Shown in pieces: positions 16,414 through 24,293 of a stretch of DNA of 39,613 nt. The DNA comes from Cloacimonetes bacterium UBA4175 (GTDB lineage: Bacteria; Cloacimonadota; Cloacimonadia; Cloacimonadales; Cloacimonadaceae), in NCBI GenBank assembly GCA_002379855.1, contig DFUX01000018.1:1-39613 (forward strand). Reading direction: 5' to 3'. A program made the translations under genes and the position numbers. A model generated the notes under the pieces. The model was given only the letters and a program-made list of their open reading frames with translations. It searched no databases and was not told the DNA's origin. The first letter of the stretch is position 1; the number at the start of each line of letters is the position of its first letter.

Positions 16414-17361
16414 ATGAATTACAAGCATCTTTTTGGACCGGTGTTGTCCCGCAGGCTGGGGCATTCCCTCGGCGTGGACGTTGTTCCCTATAAGTATTGC
16501 CCGCTAAACTGTGTCTATTGCGAGGTGCAGAGGACCACTCAACTCACTCTGCAGAGGGAAGAGTTTTTCCCGCTTGAGGAGATAATCTCCGAACTGGACG
16601 AGTTTCTGAAAGGGCGCCCCCCGCTGGATTATATTACTTTTTCCGGGGCTGGCGAGCCCACGCTTTACAGCCGGATTGGAGAACTGATCGCTTACATCAA
16701 GGACAGATATCCACAGTACAAGCTCGCGCTGCTCACCAACGGAATGTTGCTGGATAGGGAGGATTTGCGAAGGGATATATTGCCCTGCGACCTGATCCTG
16801 CCCTCGTTGGATGCCTGTTCAGAACCAGTGTTCGAGCGGATCAACCGTCCGCATCCGGAGTTGAGCGTTACGAAACTGATCGAAAGCCTGGTCACCCTGC
16901 GCAAGGAATACAAGGGTCAGATCTGGCTGGAAGTGTTCATCATTGCCGGTGTAAATGATACTCAGGAAGAACTGGACTGCCTCTGCCGCGCGATCGCGGG
17001 AATCAAGCCAGACCGGGTGCAGATCAATTCTTTGGACCGTCCCGCGGCTGAAGAGTGGGTGCAAACCGCAGACAGCAAAACCCTGGACAGGGTGAGCAAG
17101 TATTTCAAAAAGCATCTGCAAATGCCCGTGGAGATAATCGCCAAAGTGCATCTGGAAGATTTGGGCCTGGAGCTGCCGCAGGAACTGGTCAGCAACCTGG
17201 AAGCTTTGCTTTCCCGCCGTCCCTGCACTGCCGAAGAGCTGTCCCATTCCCTGGGTATGCACATCAATGAGATCAGCAAAACGCTGCGCCAATTGAACAT
17301 GGATAACAAACTGAATATCAGCAGGGAAGAGCGAGGAGTGTTTTACGCATGGAAGCGCTGA
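16414..17361 (+). CDS. Radical SAM protein with C-terminal winged helix
   Basis: A 315-residue radical SAM enzyme of the COG0731-like group, whose reaction is unknown to me. The 4Fe-4S site is CPLNCVYC (Cys29, Cys33, Cys36), with the SAM-binding GAGEPTLY further on and a TNG motif at the end of strand three. The rest is a TIM-barrel-like half, then about 60 residues (TAEELSHSLGMHINEISKTL) that read as a winged helix, which hints at nucleic-acid or regulatory contact. It starts 3 bp after bamA and overlaps ispD by 13 bp, so it belongs to the same transcript. Wyosine-type tRNA chemistry is one possibility from the family name but is not shown here. Confidence 0.88.
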   Translation: MNYKHLFGPVLSRRLGHSLGVDVVPYKYCPLNCVYCEVQRTTQLTLQREEFFPLEEIISELDEFLKGRPPLDYITFSGAGEPTLYSRIGELIAYIKDRYPQYKLALLTNGMLLDREDLRRDILPCDLILPSLDACSEPVFERINRPHPELSVTKLIESLVTLRKEYKGQIWLEVFIIAGVNDTQEELDCLCRAIAGIKPDRVQINSLDRPAAEEWVQTADSKTLDRVSKYFKKHLQMPVEIIAKVHLEDLGLELPQELVSNLEALLSRRPCTAEELSHSLGMHINEISKTLRQLNMDNKLNISREERGVFYAWKR

Positions 17362-18047
17362 GTACTGCCATTGTAACCGCCGCCGGTTCCGGCACCCGCA
17401 TGGGTTCCGAGATCAAGAAACAGTATCTGCCCCTGGGCGGAATACCCATTATGATCCGCACTTTGCAGACCTTCTTCGCATCGGAAGTGATAGACAGCAT
17501 CATTGTCACCGCCCCGGAGGATGACGTCTCGTACTGCGAAGATATGATCAGGCAGTATTTTGATGATTCAGACAAGCCCTGGCTGGTGATAGCCGGAGGA
17601 GCGGAGCGTCAGGATAGCGTCTTTGCGGCGCTGCAGCAATGCCCTCCCTCTGTCAAATATGTGTTCATCCATGACGCCGTAAGGCCCTTTATCAGTGAAG
17701 AACTGCTGTTGGAACTGTATGAGATAGTGCAGCGGGATAAGGCTGTTATCCCGGTTGCCAGAATCAAAAACACCATCAAGAGCATCCAGGAAGACCACAT
17801 CTGCCAAACCATCCCCAGGGGGAATCTGGTGCAGGTTTTTACCCCCCAGGTCTTTTCCTACAAACTCATCCGGGACGCCTACGACAAGGCCTATCTGGAT
17901 GGATACATCAGCACTGACGACTCCGCCCTGGTGGAGTACCTCGGTGCGACGGTCACCTACAAATTCTGTCCCGACCTCAATATCAAGATCACCGACGAGT
18001 TGGACCTCTTTTTTGCCCGCCAGTTGGTGGACAACAACATAATCTAA
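17349..18047 (+). CDS. ispD: 2-C-methyl-D-erythritol 4-phosphate cytidylyltransferase IspD
   Basis: Third enzyme of the MEP isoprenoid pathway: joins MEP with CTP to give CDP-ME in the cytoplasm. The 232-residue protein has the nucleotide-binding signature AAGSGTRMG followed by KKQYLPLGG, the DAVRPF motif that contacts substrate and metal, and a STDDSALVE region with the conserved threonine-aspartates. Length matches the family. ATG 17349 overlaps the previous gene by 13 bp, and the GlmS-like gene follows after 13 bp. Its pathway partner ispF is only one gene further on; the intermediate enzyme IspE is not in the window. Confidence 0.95.
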   Translation: MEALSTAIVTAAGSGTRMGSEIKKQYLPLGGIPIMIRTLQTFFASEVIDSIIVTAPEDDVSYCEDMIRQYFDDSDKPWLVIAGGAERQDSVFAALQQCPPSVKYVFIHDAVRPFISEELLLELYEIVQRDKAVIPVARIKNTIKSIQEDHICQTIPRGNLVQVFTPQVFSYKLIRDAYDKAYLDGYISTDDSALVEYLGATVTYKFCPDLNIKITDELDLFFARQLVDNNII

Positions 18048-18060
18048 TGGAGATTTGCCC

Positions 18061-20808
18061 ATGCTGAACCTGAAAGAAATCTGCTTCAGACTTTTGCACA
18101 GAATTGCCCGCAGCGACTTCCGTCTGCGCCTTACCCTGCCCTTGCCCGGATTGGGCTGCGGCGTATTGGGACTTGCCTTGCCCAAGGTTTCCGTAAACAT
18201 CGGAGAATACGCTTCTAAACTACTCAAAGCTTTGGAATACAGGGGTTACGACTCCACCGGCGCCGCCTTTCAAGGTGACAGCCAGGAGATAACCCTGCTC
18301 AAGGATGTTGGAGCTCCCAGCACCCTGGTGAAGACTCTGGGCATCGAAAAGCAGGCTGGAAAACTCTTTTGCGGCCAAGTCCGCTGGGCCACTTTTGGCT
18401 TTGTAAACAAGGTCAACGCCCAACCCCACGAGGTGAAATGCAAACGCCACCTTTATGGCGCGCACAACGGCAATATAACCAACACCCGCGAACTCAAACT
18501 CTTCCTGAGCAAGGAAGGGCACACCGTGCTTTCCGACAACGACGGCGAGATGCTGGTGCACAGCGTGGAGCACTACTTTGACATCGAGATGGACAAGGCT
18601 GGCAACCCTGAAGATCCCGAGCTGCGCAAGGCTTGCATGCGGAGCGCGATTATCGCCACGGCAGACAAGCTCATCGGCTCCTACGCCGCGGTGGTTGTGG
18701 ATCCGGTTACCCAGACCATGTGGGCGATCAAATCCGGCAGCAGCCTCTATTTTGGCGTTGGAGAGCTGGACGGCATGCCTTTTGCCCTGGCTTCTTCCGA
18801 TCTGACTGCCGTGCTGCGCTTTACCAAGAATCTGGTCAACCTGCGGGAAGGCGAGTTTATCGAGTTCACTTCAGACTACTATCAGGTCTATGCCCAAAAG
18901 AACCTGCGTTTCAAGCGCTTGAACCAACCCGACGAAGTTTACGCCAAAGGTGCCAAGATAGACACCCGCGCGGTCTATTCCAAGCTGCGCGCAGAAGATG
19001 TGGAACTTTTGCCCGAATTCGAGTTCTTTATGGAGCAGGAGATCTATGCCCAGAGCGAATCCGCGGGCAAGCTGGTCAAGCTTTTCCAGGGCGGATCGAA
19101 CACTGGGAAGAGGATGCTGGAGCTGATCGGCAAAGCAGGTTTGCGGGAGCAGATGTGCCAGTCGTTGCAGCAGATTTTGCAGAGTCCCGAGCTTGGCGAC
19201 CGGCAGCAGATCTTTGAGCAGTTGCTGGCTTCGGATGAGTTCAATGAGTTTTACGACAACACCCAGAGAGTCTGGCAGTCGCTGCTGGATGTGGCCGTGA
19301 AAGAAGATTTTGAAAAGAAGTATTTCTTTTCCCAGGAAAAGAACATCTTCATTGACCTGATAGGTAAGGAGTTTGACCTGCGCAGGATGCTGCTCGCCAA
19401 GGTGCTGGACTCTCTGGCGGAGGCGGACAGCGTGGCGGAGTTTGAAAAGAGCGTGCAGGACTTTCTGGATTTGGTGAAAAACACCATCCACTGCAACCGC
19501 ATCGCCTACACCATCGCCTGTGGCACCAGCTTTCACGCCACGAAGGTGGGAGCCCTCTTCTTCAATCAGATCGCGGGGGTGGAGATCATCCCCATTCTGC
19601 CCGGTGATTTCCGCGGCGAATACTCCAACTGCATCAAGGACAACGACCTCATCATCGGAGTATCCCAATCCGGCGAGACCAAGGATCTGATCGACATCTT
19701 CAACGATATTGACGCGTCCAACCTCAACGTGCGCAAGGTGGTGCTGGTAAACAACATGAACTCCACCCTCGGCCAGGAAAAGAGCGATGTGGCCATTCCC
19801 ATCCTCTGCGGCCCGGAGATCGCCGTTCCCGCCACCAAGAGCTTTATGAACCAGATCACCCTGTTCTACTATCTCGCCATTCGCACGGCACGCATGAAAC
19901 TGGAAGAGGGGATCAACGAGCTTGACGGCGAGCAGCGCCAGGCAAAGCTTAAAGAGCTGGCCCAGCGTGAAAAAAGCCTGAACGACATTCCCCTGTTGAT
20001 CCGTGAGACCCTGGAGAACACTGCGGATATGGTCGATTCCATCGCCGCCAAGATCTACATGGAACCCTCTCTGCATATTCTTGCCACCAAGATCAGCGGC
20101 GTTGCCATGGAAGGCGCGCTGAAGATACGCGAGACGGTGCTCAATCACGCGGAAGGGCGTGAGGCATCAGAGTTTAAGCATGGCCCGAATACTATCCTGG
20201 GCAAGAACACGGTTTTTGGCATCAAAAATCTGCGCAACTTCATGCGCGCGTTCGGCAGCGTGATCGACTTGCTGGATGAAAGCAACCGGCAAGGCAGTAT
20301 TGCTCAGGACGAAATCAAGCTAATCTACAAGGCTCTGGTGGATTATATCTTTACCGGAAACAAACCTTTCAACCTGTCACCGGAGGCGGACAAGGTGTTT
20401 GAGGAGCAGGTGAAAAAACACGACTTCTTCGCCCCGCTCTATCGCAACTACCCCCTCATCTATGTGACGGGACCGGACGAACGTGACGTGAACCTGACCA
20501 TTTCCCAAATCAACACCCACAAAATTCGCGGCGCGAACACCTATGTGATCGCCGAGGAAAACGAACAACTGCTCAAAAACGCCAGCAGCAACCCCAACGA
20601 AGGCCAATACTACGGCTGGGGTTATATCATGCTGCCCAAGACCGGGGACAGCCTGCTTACCTGTTTCTCCGCCACTGTGGTGCTTCAGCTGCTGGCCCTC
20701 AGAATGAGCGTGCGCAAGATGAAGAAGCTGGACAAGCTGAACATGGCGGATCACGGGGTGCATCCCGATGTGCCCAAAAATGTTTCCAAATCCATTACGG
20801 TGGATTGA
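18061..20808 (+). CDS. GlmS-like glutaminase/SIS-domain isomerase, long variant
   Basis: Related to glucosamine-6-phosphate synthase, which makes GlcN-6-P from fructose-6-P and glutamine. Glutaminase motifs are present: CGVLGLAL, ALEYRGYDSTG, VRWATFG, AHNGNITN and SDNDGEMLVH. SIS domains carry CGTSFHATKVG and SQSGETKDL (near residue 485-550) and MEGALKIRETVLNHAEG; the C-terminus NVSKSITVD matches the GlmS ending. Two things are odd. The protein has 915 residues against about 610 normally, with some 200 extra helical residues between the halves. The nucleophile Cys is residue 33, not residue 2, so a 32-residue leader would have to be removed. ATG 18061 is chosen from GGAG upstream; no start codon lies directly before the Cys. 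The substrate may differ from classical GlmS. Confidence 0.85.
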   Translation: MLNLKEICFRLLHRIARSDFRLRLTLPLPGLGCGVLGLALPKVSVNIGEYASKLLKALEYRGYDSTGAAFQGDSQEITLLKDVGAPSTLVKTLGIEKQAGKLFCGQVRWATFGFVNKVNAQPHEVKCKRHLYGAHNGNITNTRELKLFLSKEGHTVLSDNDGEMLVHSVEHYFDIEMDKAGNPEDPELRKACMRSAIIATADKLIGSYAAVVVDPVTQTMWAIKSGSSLYFGVGELDGMPFALASSDLTAVLRFTKNLVNLREGEFIEFTSDYYQVYAQKNLRFKRLNQPDEVYAKGAKIDTRAVYSKLRAEDVELLPEFEFFMEQEIYAQSESAGKLVKLFQGGSNTGKRMLELIGKAGLREQMCQSLQQILQSPELGDRQQIFEQLLASDEFNEFYDNTQRVWQSLLDVAVKEDFEKKYFFSQEKNIFIDLIGKEFDLRRMLLAKVLDSLAEADSVAEFEKSVQDFLDLVKNTIHCNRIAYTIACGTSFHATKVGALFFNQIAGVEIIPILPGDFRGEYSNCIKDNDLIIGVSQSGETKDLIDIFNDIDASNLNVRKVVLVNNMNSTLGQEKSDVAIPILCGPEIAVPATKSFMNQITLFYYLAIRTARMKLEEGINELDGEQRQAKLKELAQREKSLNDIPLLIRETLENTADMVDSIAAKIYMEPSLHILATKISGVAMEGALKIRETVLNHAEGREASEFKHGPNTILGKNTVFGIKNLRNFMRAFGSVIDLLDESNRQGSIAQDEIKLIYKALVDYIFTGNKPFNLSPEADKVFEEQVKKHDFFAPLYRNYPLIYVTGPDERDVNLTISQINTHKIRGANTYVIAEENEQLLKNASSNPNEGQYYGWGYIMLPKTGDSLLTCFSATVVLQLLALRMSVRKMKKLDKLNMADHGVHPDVPKNVSKSITVD

Positions 20809-20811
20809 GCC

Positions 20812-21288
20812 GTGTTCCGCATAGGATTTGGCTACGATGTGCACCGCCTGGTGGAAGGGCGCAGGCTGATCCTGGGCGGGGTGGAGATACCTTTTGCCAG
20901 AGGGCTGGAAGGCCATTCCGATGCGGATGTCCTCATCCATGCCATCGTGGACGCCCTGCTGGGTTCCCTTGCCTTGGGCGACATCGGCAGCCATTTCTCC
21001 GACCAGGATTCCCAATATAAAAACATCGACAGCCGCGTCCTGCTACGCAAAGCTTATGATCTTGTGAATCAACAGGGTTACCGGCTGCAAAACCTGGACA
21101 GCACGATCTGTGCCCAAGCCCCCAAATTGCGGGATTATATCCCCATTATGCGCAACAATTTGGCTGCTGATCTTGCCTGCCAGCCAAGCGAAATATCCGT
21201 GAAGGCCACCACAGAGGAAGGCCTTGGAGTATCCGGCGGGGGAGAGGGAATCGCGGCCTATTGCGTGGCGATTGTGAGGAAGATATGA
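20812..21288 (+). CDS. ispF: 2-C-methyl-D-erythritol 2,4-cyclodiphosphate synthase IspF
   Basis: Fifth MEP-pathway enzyme: closes CDP-ME-2-phosphate to the cyclic diphosphate with loss of CMP. The 158-residue protein shows the zinc site in GYDVHRL (Asp and His) and the HSDADVLIHAIVDALLGS block with its histidine, followed by GDIGSHFSD and the C-terminal KATTEEGLG loop. Usual length for the trimeric enzyme. GTG 20812 lies 3 bp after the previous stop; the peptide begins FRIGFGYDVHRL exactly where the family does. The stop overlaps the mobB start (ATGA). Confidence 0.96.
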   Translation: MFRIGFGYDVHRLVEGRRLILGGVEIPFARGLEGHSDADVLIHAIVDALLGSLALGDIGSHFSDQDSQYKNIDSRVLLRKAYDLVNQQGYRLQNLDSTICAQAPKLRDYIPIMRNNLAADLACQPSEISVKATTEEGLGVSGGGEGIAAYCVAIVRKI

Positions 21289-22034
21289 AAGCAATCGGCG
21301 TTGTTGGCTACCATCACACCGGCAAGACCACCCTGGCCACCCTGCTGATCTCGGCTTTGTCCGGCAAAGGTTTTGAGGTGGCTTCCATCAAGGACATCCA
21401 TAGCGAAAAATACCGGGCTGACAAGGAAGGCTCCAACTCCTGGAAACACGCCCAGGCGGGAGCGAACCAGGTCTTTGCCCGCGGCCTCAAGGATGGCGCT
21501 TTGATCCTCACTCCCAGTCCGGACTTGAGGCAGATTCTCGGCCTGATCCGGGCTGACTGGCTGGTGATCGAAGGCCTCAGAGACGCGGCGGTGCCCAAGA
21601 TCGTCTGCGCGGACTCCCTTGCCCAGGCCGATGAGCTTTTTGACCCTACGGTCATCGCCTATAGCGGCAAGATCTCCGGACAGACCGATTCCCACAATGG
21701 GCTGCCCGTGCTTTCCGCCCTTTCAAAGGGGGAAGAGCTGCTGTCGCTTGTGCTTGCCAAGGCTTTTCCCATCCTGCCGCAAAGCGACCCGGACTGCTGT
21801 TCCGCCTGCGGACGCAACTGCTATCAACTGGCGGGGGAGATTCTGCAAGGTTTGGCAAAGCGGGAAGACTGTGTGCTGGACGGCAAAAGCGACCTGATCC
21901 TGGAAGTGGGCGGATCCGCGGTGACCATCGTTCCCTTTGTGCAAAAGCTGTTGCGTGACAACATCCTGGCTTTTGTGGACAATCTCAAGGACATCCCTCC
22001 CATGGGCGATATTAGTATCAAGGTCAGAAGATGA
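21285..22034 (+). CDS. MobB-type GTPase fused to a cysteine-cluster domain
   Basis: MobB proteins bind GTP and help make molybdopterin guanine dinucleotide cofactors. Residues 1-160 are MobB-like: P-loop GYHHTGKTTLATLL, SIKDIHSEKY, then GANQVFARG and DWLVIEGLRD. After that comes a C-terminal part with CCSACGRNC (about residue 167) and KREDCVLDG, resembling the small iron-sulfur-like domain attached to MobB in methanogens. ATG 21285 overlaps the ispF stop and starts the MobB homology; the open frame upstream at 21261 lies inside ispF. It overlaps thiF by 4 bp. No molybdenum enzyme lies in this window, so the target is unknown. Confidence 0.82.
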   Translation: MKAIGVVGYHHTGKTTLATLLISALSGKGFEVASIKDIHSEKYRADKEGSNSWKHAQAGANQVFARGLKDGALILTPSPDLRQILGLIRADWLVIEGLRDAAVPKIVCADSLAQADELFDPTVIAYSGKISGQTDSHNGLPVLSALSKGEELLSLVLAKAFPILPQSDPDCCSACGRNCYQLAGEILQGLAKREDCVLDGKSDLILEVGGSAVTIVPFVQKLLRDNILAFVDNLKDIPPMGDISIKVRR

Positions 22035-22654
22035 AGCCGGACAAGCTTTTTGCCGAAATGTTCTCCGGGCAGGATCAGCAACTGCTCCAAATCTGGCGCC
22101 AAGCCACAGTGGGCATTGCCGGAGCTGGAGGATTGGGCTCGAACGTAGCTGTCGCCCTCACCCGGGCTGGCATCGGCAAGCTGATCATCGCCGATCACGA
22201 CAGCGTGAGCAAACCCAACCTCACCCGGCAGCAGTTTTTCCTGCGCCAGGTTGGGCTGCCCAAGGTGGCCGCCCTCCAGGACACCCTGCGTAAAATCAGC
22301 CCCTACACGGAACTGTCGGTCTATCCCCAGAAAATCACTGAACAGAATCTGTCCGGCATCTTTGGCAAGGCCGACCTGCTGATCGAGGCGCTGGATGACG
22401 CGGAGCAGAAAGAGATGCTGATCGAGACCTGGCAAAGCCTCTATCCCGAGCGTTATCTCATTGCTGCCTCAGGAATTGGCGGCGTTGGCAAAAACGAATT
22501 GCTGCATACCGAACAGATGGGAACCCTCTTTATCGTGGGCGATGGAGTGAGCGAAATTCAGCCGGGAGAATCTCCCGTTTCCGCGCGTGTTGCGGTGGTG
22601 GCGAACATGCAAGCCAATCTGTGTCTGGAATTGCTGGCGGGTTTGCGCAAATGA
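22031..22654 (+). CDS. thiF: ThiF family adenylyltransferase (short form)
   Basis: Activates a small sulfur-carrier protein (here the adjacent ThiS) by adenylating its C-terminal glycine, in thiamine or cofactor sulfur transfer. The 207-residue protein has the nucleotide site GAGGLGSNVAVALTRAGIG, the DHDSVSKPNLTRQQF loop with acidic and Arg residues for ATP, and DLLIEALDDAEQK. No CxxC zinc pairs and no conserved catalytic cysteine are seen; only one cysteine occurs, close to the C-terminus. This fits the compact ThiF group rather than MoeB. It overlaps both neighbours by ATGA (22031 and 22651). Confidence 0.9.
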   Translation: MKPDKLFAEMFSGQDQQLLQIWRQATVGIAGAGGLGSNVAVALTRAGIGKLIIADHDSVSKPNLTRQQFFLRQVGLPKVAALQDTLRKISPYTELSVYPQKITEQNLSGIFGKADLLIEALDDAEQKEMLIETWQSLYPERYLIAASGIGGVGKNELLHTEQMGTLFIVGDGVSEIQPGESPVSARVAVVANMQANLCLELLAGLRK

Positions 22655-22860
22655 ATGCAGCCCAGATCACTGTCAACGGGCACCAAATCCCCTGGCAGGA
22701 AGGAATGACGGTTCGCGCTGTGCTGCATGCCATGAACTACAGCTTTCGCATGCTGGTCATCAAAGTGGACGGCAAGCTGGTCAAAAGAGAGGATTGGGAC
22801 AGCACTCCAGTCCCGCGGGGCGCTGAAGTGAGCGTCTATCATCTGATCAGCGGAGGTTGA
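22651..22860 (+). CDS. thiS: Sulfur carrier protein ThiS
   Basis: A 69-residue ubiquitin-fold sulfur carrier. ITVNGHQIPWQEGMTVRAVL and VIKVDGKLVKREDW are the usual beta-grasp pieces, and the chain ends in Gly-Gly (LISGG), which ThiF adenylates and which then carries thiocarboxylate sulfur. ATG 22651 overlaps the thiF stop (ATGA), so translation is coupled. An in-frame start further upstream would read into thiF and is not needed. It closes the bamA-led operon; no clear terminator follows, and 22863-22868 holds a TTGACA box. Confidence 0.93.
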   Translation: MNAAQITVNGHQIPWQEGMTVRAVLHAMNYSFRMLVIKVDGKLVKREDWDSTPVPRGAEVSVYHLISGG

Positions 22861-22862
22861 GC

Positions 22863-22888
22863 TTGACAAAAATGAAAAAATGCGCATC
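22863..22888 (+). promoter_or_regulatory. Possible promoter with TTGACA box before lplA
   Basis: TTGACA at 22863-22868 starts 3 bp after the thiS stop. After 16 bp comes CATCTT (weak -10 fit). If used, the lplA transcript would have a long leader of about 300 nt carrying repeat copy C and the small ORF at 23098. The gap 22861-23197 contains only these items. Confidence 0.35.
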
Positions 22889-22951
22889 TTTCTCAGGTCT
22901 TCCCCTCAGCCCTCTCGTATGCCTAAGACATTCAAAAGTAATAAGATAGGT

Positions 22952-23002
22952 AGTCATCCTTAGGTCATCCCTATTCAGGGTTAAGGATGACCCCAGGTTG
23001 AC
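22952..23002 (-). repeat. Dispersed compound repeat, copy C (short form)
   Basis: Holds the palindromic core GGTCATCC...GGATGACC (8-bp perfect arms) plus flanking TCATCCTTA and CCCCAGGTTGAC, in the same orientation as copy B. The second arm (AGCAGCAAAGGACGGAGG part) is missing. Sits in the intergenic region before lplA. Confidence 0.75.
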
Positions 23003-23097
23003 ACCAGCAGAACGCTTGCCAGGCTATTGGTGTCAAAGGGGAGCGAAAGCTGCTTCCCATGAGGAACTTGCCTCAAAACTTGCTTAAGGAAGTTAAC

Positions 23098-23196
23098 ATG
23101 AGCCAAATAATACTACCCCGTCCCAGCCGTCACATGCCACAGGGATTCGGTGTAAGCTCACCTTGTGGCTCTGAACCAGATCTGCCGAGGCCGTAG
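23098..23196 (+). CDS. Possible 32-residue leader ORF upstream of lplA
   Basis: ATG 23098 follows AAGGAAG with a 5-nt gap, a better ribosome site than many genes here. The frame runs 32 codons (starting MSQIILPRPS, ending DLPRP) and stops with TAG at 23194-23196, one base before the lplA start ATG 23198. The stop-start spacing is what translational coupling would need. The peptide is proline-rich with no recognised domain. It could be a chance ORF in the leader. Confidence 0.35.
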   Translation: MSQIILPRPSRHMPQGFGVSSPCGSEPDLPRP

Positions 23197-23197
23197 T

Positions 23198-24178
23198 ATG
23201 CTTTTCATTATTAGCGGCAGCCACTGGGCGCCTTTCAATATTGCCAGCGAGGAACACATCCTGCGCACTTACTCCGAGGATGTGTTTCTGCTCTACCGCA
23301 ATCAGCCCTCCATCATTGTGGGGCGGCATCAGAACACGCTGGCGGAGATCAATCTGGATTACGTGCGGCAGTATTCCATCCCGGTGGTGCGCCGTTTGAC
23401 CGGCGGAGGAACGGTCTTCCATGATCTGGGTAACCTCAACTATTGCTTCATCGTGCAGGATGATAAGGAGGATTCGCTCAGCTTTGCGCGGTTCACGGCG
23501 CCGGTGCTATCCGCTCTGCGCGAACTGGGAGTGGACGCGAGGCTTGAAGGACGCAACGATCTAACCATCAACGGGGCAAAGTTTTCCGGCAATGCCAAAG
23601 CCCTGCATCATGGCAAGATACATCAGCACGGAACTATCCTCTTTGCCTCGCGGATAGCCGATCTTTCCCAGTCTTTGCGGGTGAATCCGCTCAAGTTTCA
23701 GGACAAAGCCGTGAAATCGGTCGCGTCACGGGTGACCAACGTATCATCCCACCTTGCCCATCCTCTTTCTTTGGAAGATTTTATCCTGTTGATCAGCAAG
23801 CACGTGCGCCAGATGTACCCCGATGCCCGCGAGCACAGCTTTTCCGAAGAGGAGAACCAGGCCATCCGGGAACTGGTGCAAAGCAAGTATGACACTTGGG
23901 ATTGGAACTATGGGCATTCCCCTGCCTACAACCACGTGAAAGCGGTGCGCTGCGCCGCGGGGACGATCGAGTTTCACACCGACGTGCATGGGGGGAGGAT
24001 CACCGGCCTGCGCGTGTATGGCGACTTTTTCAGTGACCGCGATCCCCGGGAGCTCGAACAGGCTCTGATTGGCTTGCCCCATCGGCGTGATGATCTGCTT
24101 AAAGTGTTGCAGGATATATCATTGCGCGATTATCTGGGGCAAGTCACTGCCAGGGAGGTGCTCTCGGGCTTAATCTGA
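23198..24178 (+). CDS. lplA: Lipoate-protein ligase A
   Basis: Attaches lipoate to the lysine of lipoyl domains, via lipoyl-AMP, for 2-oxoacid dehydrogenase or glycine cleavage H proteins. The 326-residue protein has RRLTGGGTVFHDLGN (lipoate/ATP site), GRNDLTINGAKFSGNA with the catalytic-site lysine, and HQHGTILF. The C-terminal third is the LplA accessory domain, with YDTWDWNYGHSP typical of bacterial LplA. ATG 23198 is chosen because GAGG precedes it by 7 nt and the family start (LFIISGS) is right there. A GTG at 23165 is in frame but lacks a site. No lipoylated protein is encoded nearby, so scavenged lipoate is likely used elsewhere. Confidence 0.93.
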   Translation: MLFIISGSHWAPFNIASEEHILRTYSEDVFLLYRNQPSIIVGRHQNTLAEINLDYVRQYSIPVVRRLTGGGTVFHDLGNLNYCFIVQDDKEDSLSFARFTAPVLSALRELGVDARLEGRNDLTINGAKFSGNAKALHHGKIHQHGTILFASRIADLSQSLRVNPLKFQDKAVKSVASRVTNVSSHLAHPLSLEDFILLISKHVRQMYPDAREHSFSEEENQAIRELVQSKYDTWDWNYGHSPAYNHVKAVRCAAGTIEFHTDVHGGRITGLRVYGDFFSDRDPRELEQALIGLPHRRDDLLKVLQDISLRDYLGQVTAREVLSGLI

Positions 24179-24238
24179 TAGGTTTTCTCATGCTTTGTGC
24201 AAGGGCTCAAAGCAAACTGCGCGAAAGGAAAAAAGTGC

Positions 24239-24267
24239 TTGACCAATATAGCCTTGCATTTTTAGAG
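24239..24267 (+). promoter_or_regulatory. Possible promoter upstream of the small SpoVG-like gene
   Basis: TTGACC (24239-24244) followed after 17 bp by TTAGAG (24262-24267) in an AT-rich patch directly before the gene at 24294. The -10 match is weak. The TTGAC box also occurs before other transcription units in the window. Confidence 0.4.
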
Positions 24268-24293
24268 TGGTAAATCTAAAGTATGGAGCTTAG

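Noticed and set aside
23003..23197. Riboswitch in the lplA leader
   Set aside because: GCCACAGGG near 23135 recalls a cobalamin-box fragment, but the rest of the B12 or TPP consensus is absent.
24190..24273. 27-codon ORF after lplA (MLCARAQSKL...)
   Set aside because: No Shine-Dalgarno and it overlaps the TTGACC promoter candidate of the next gene.
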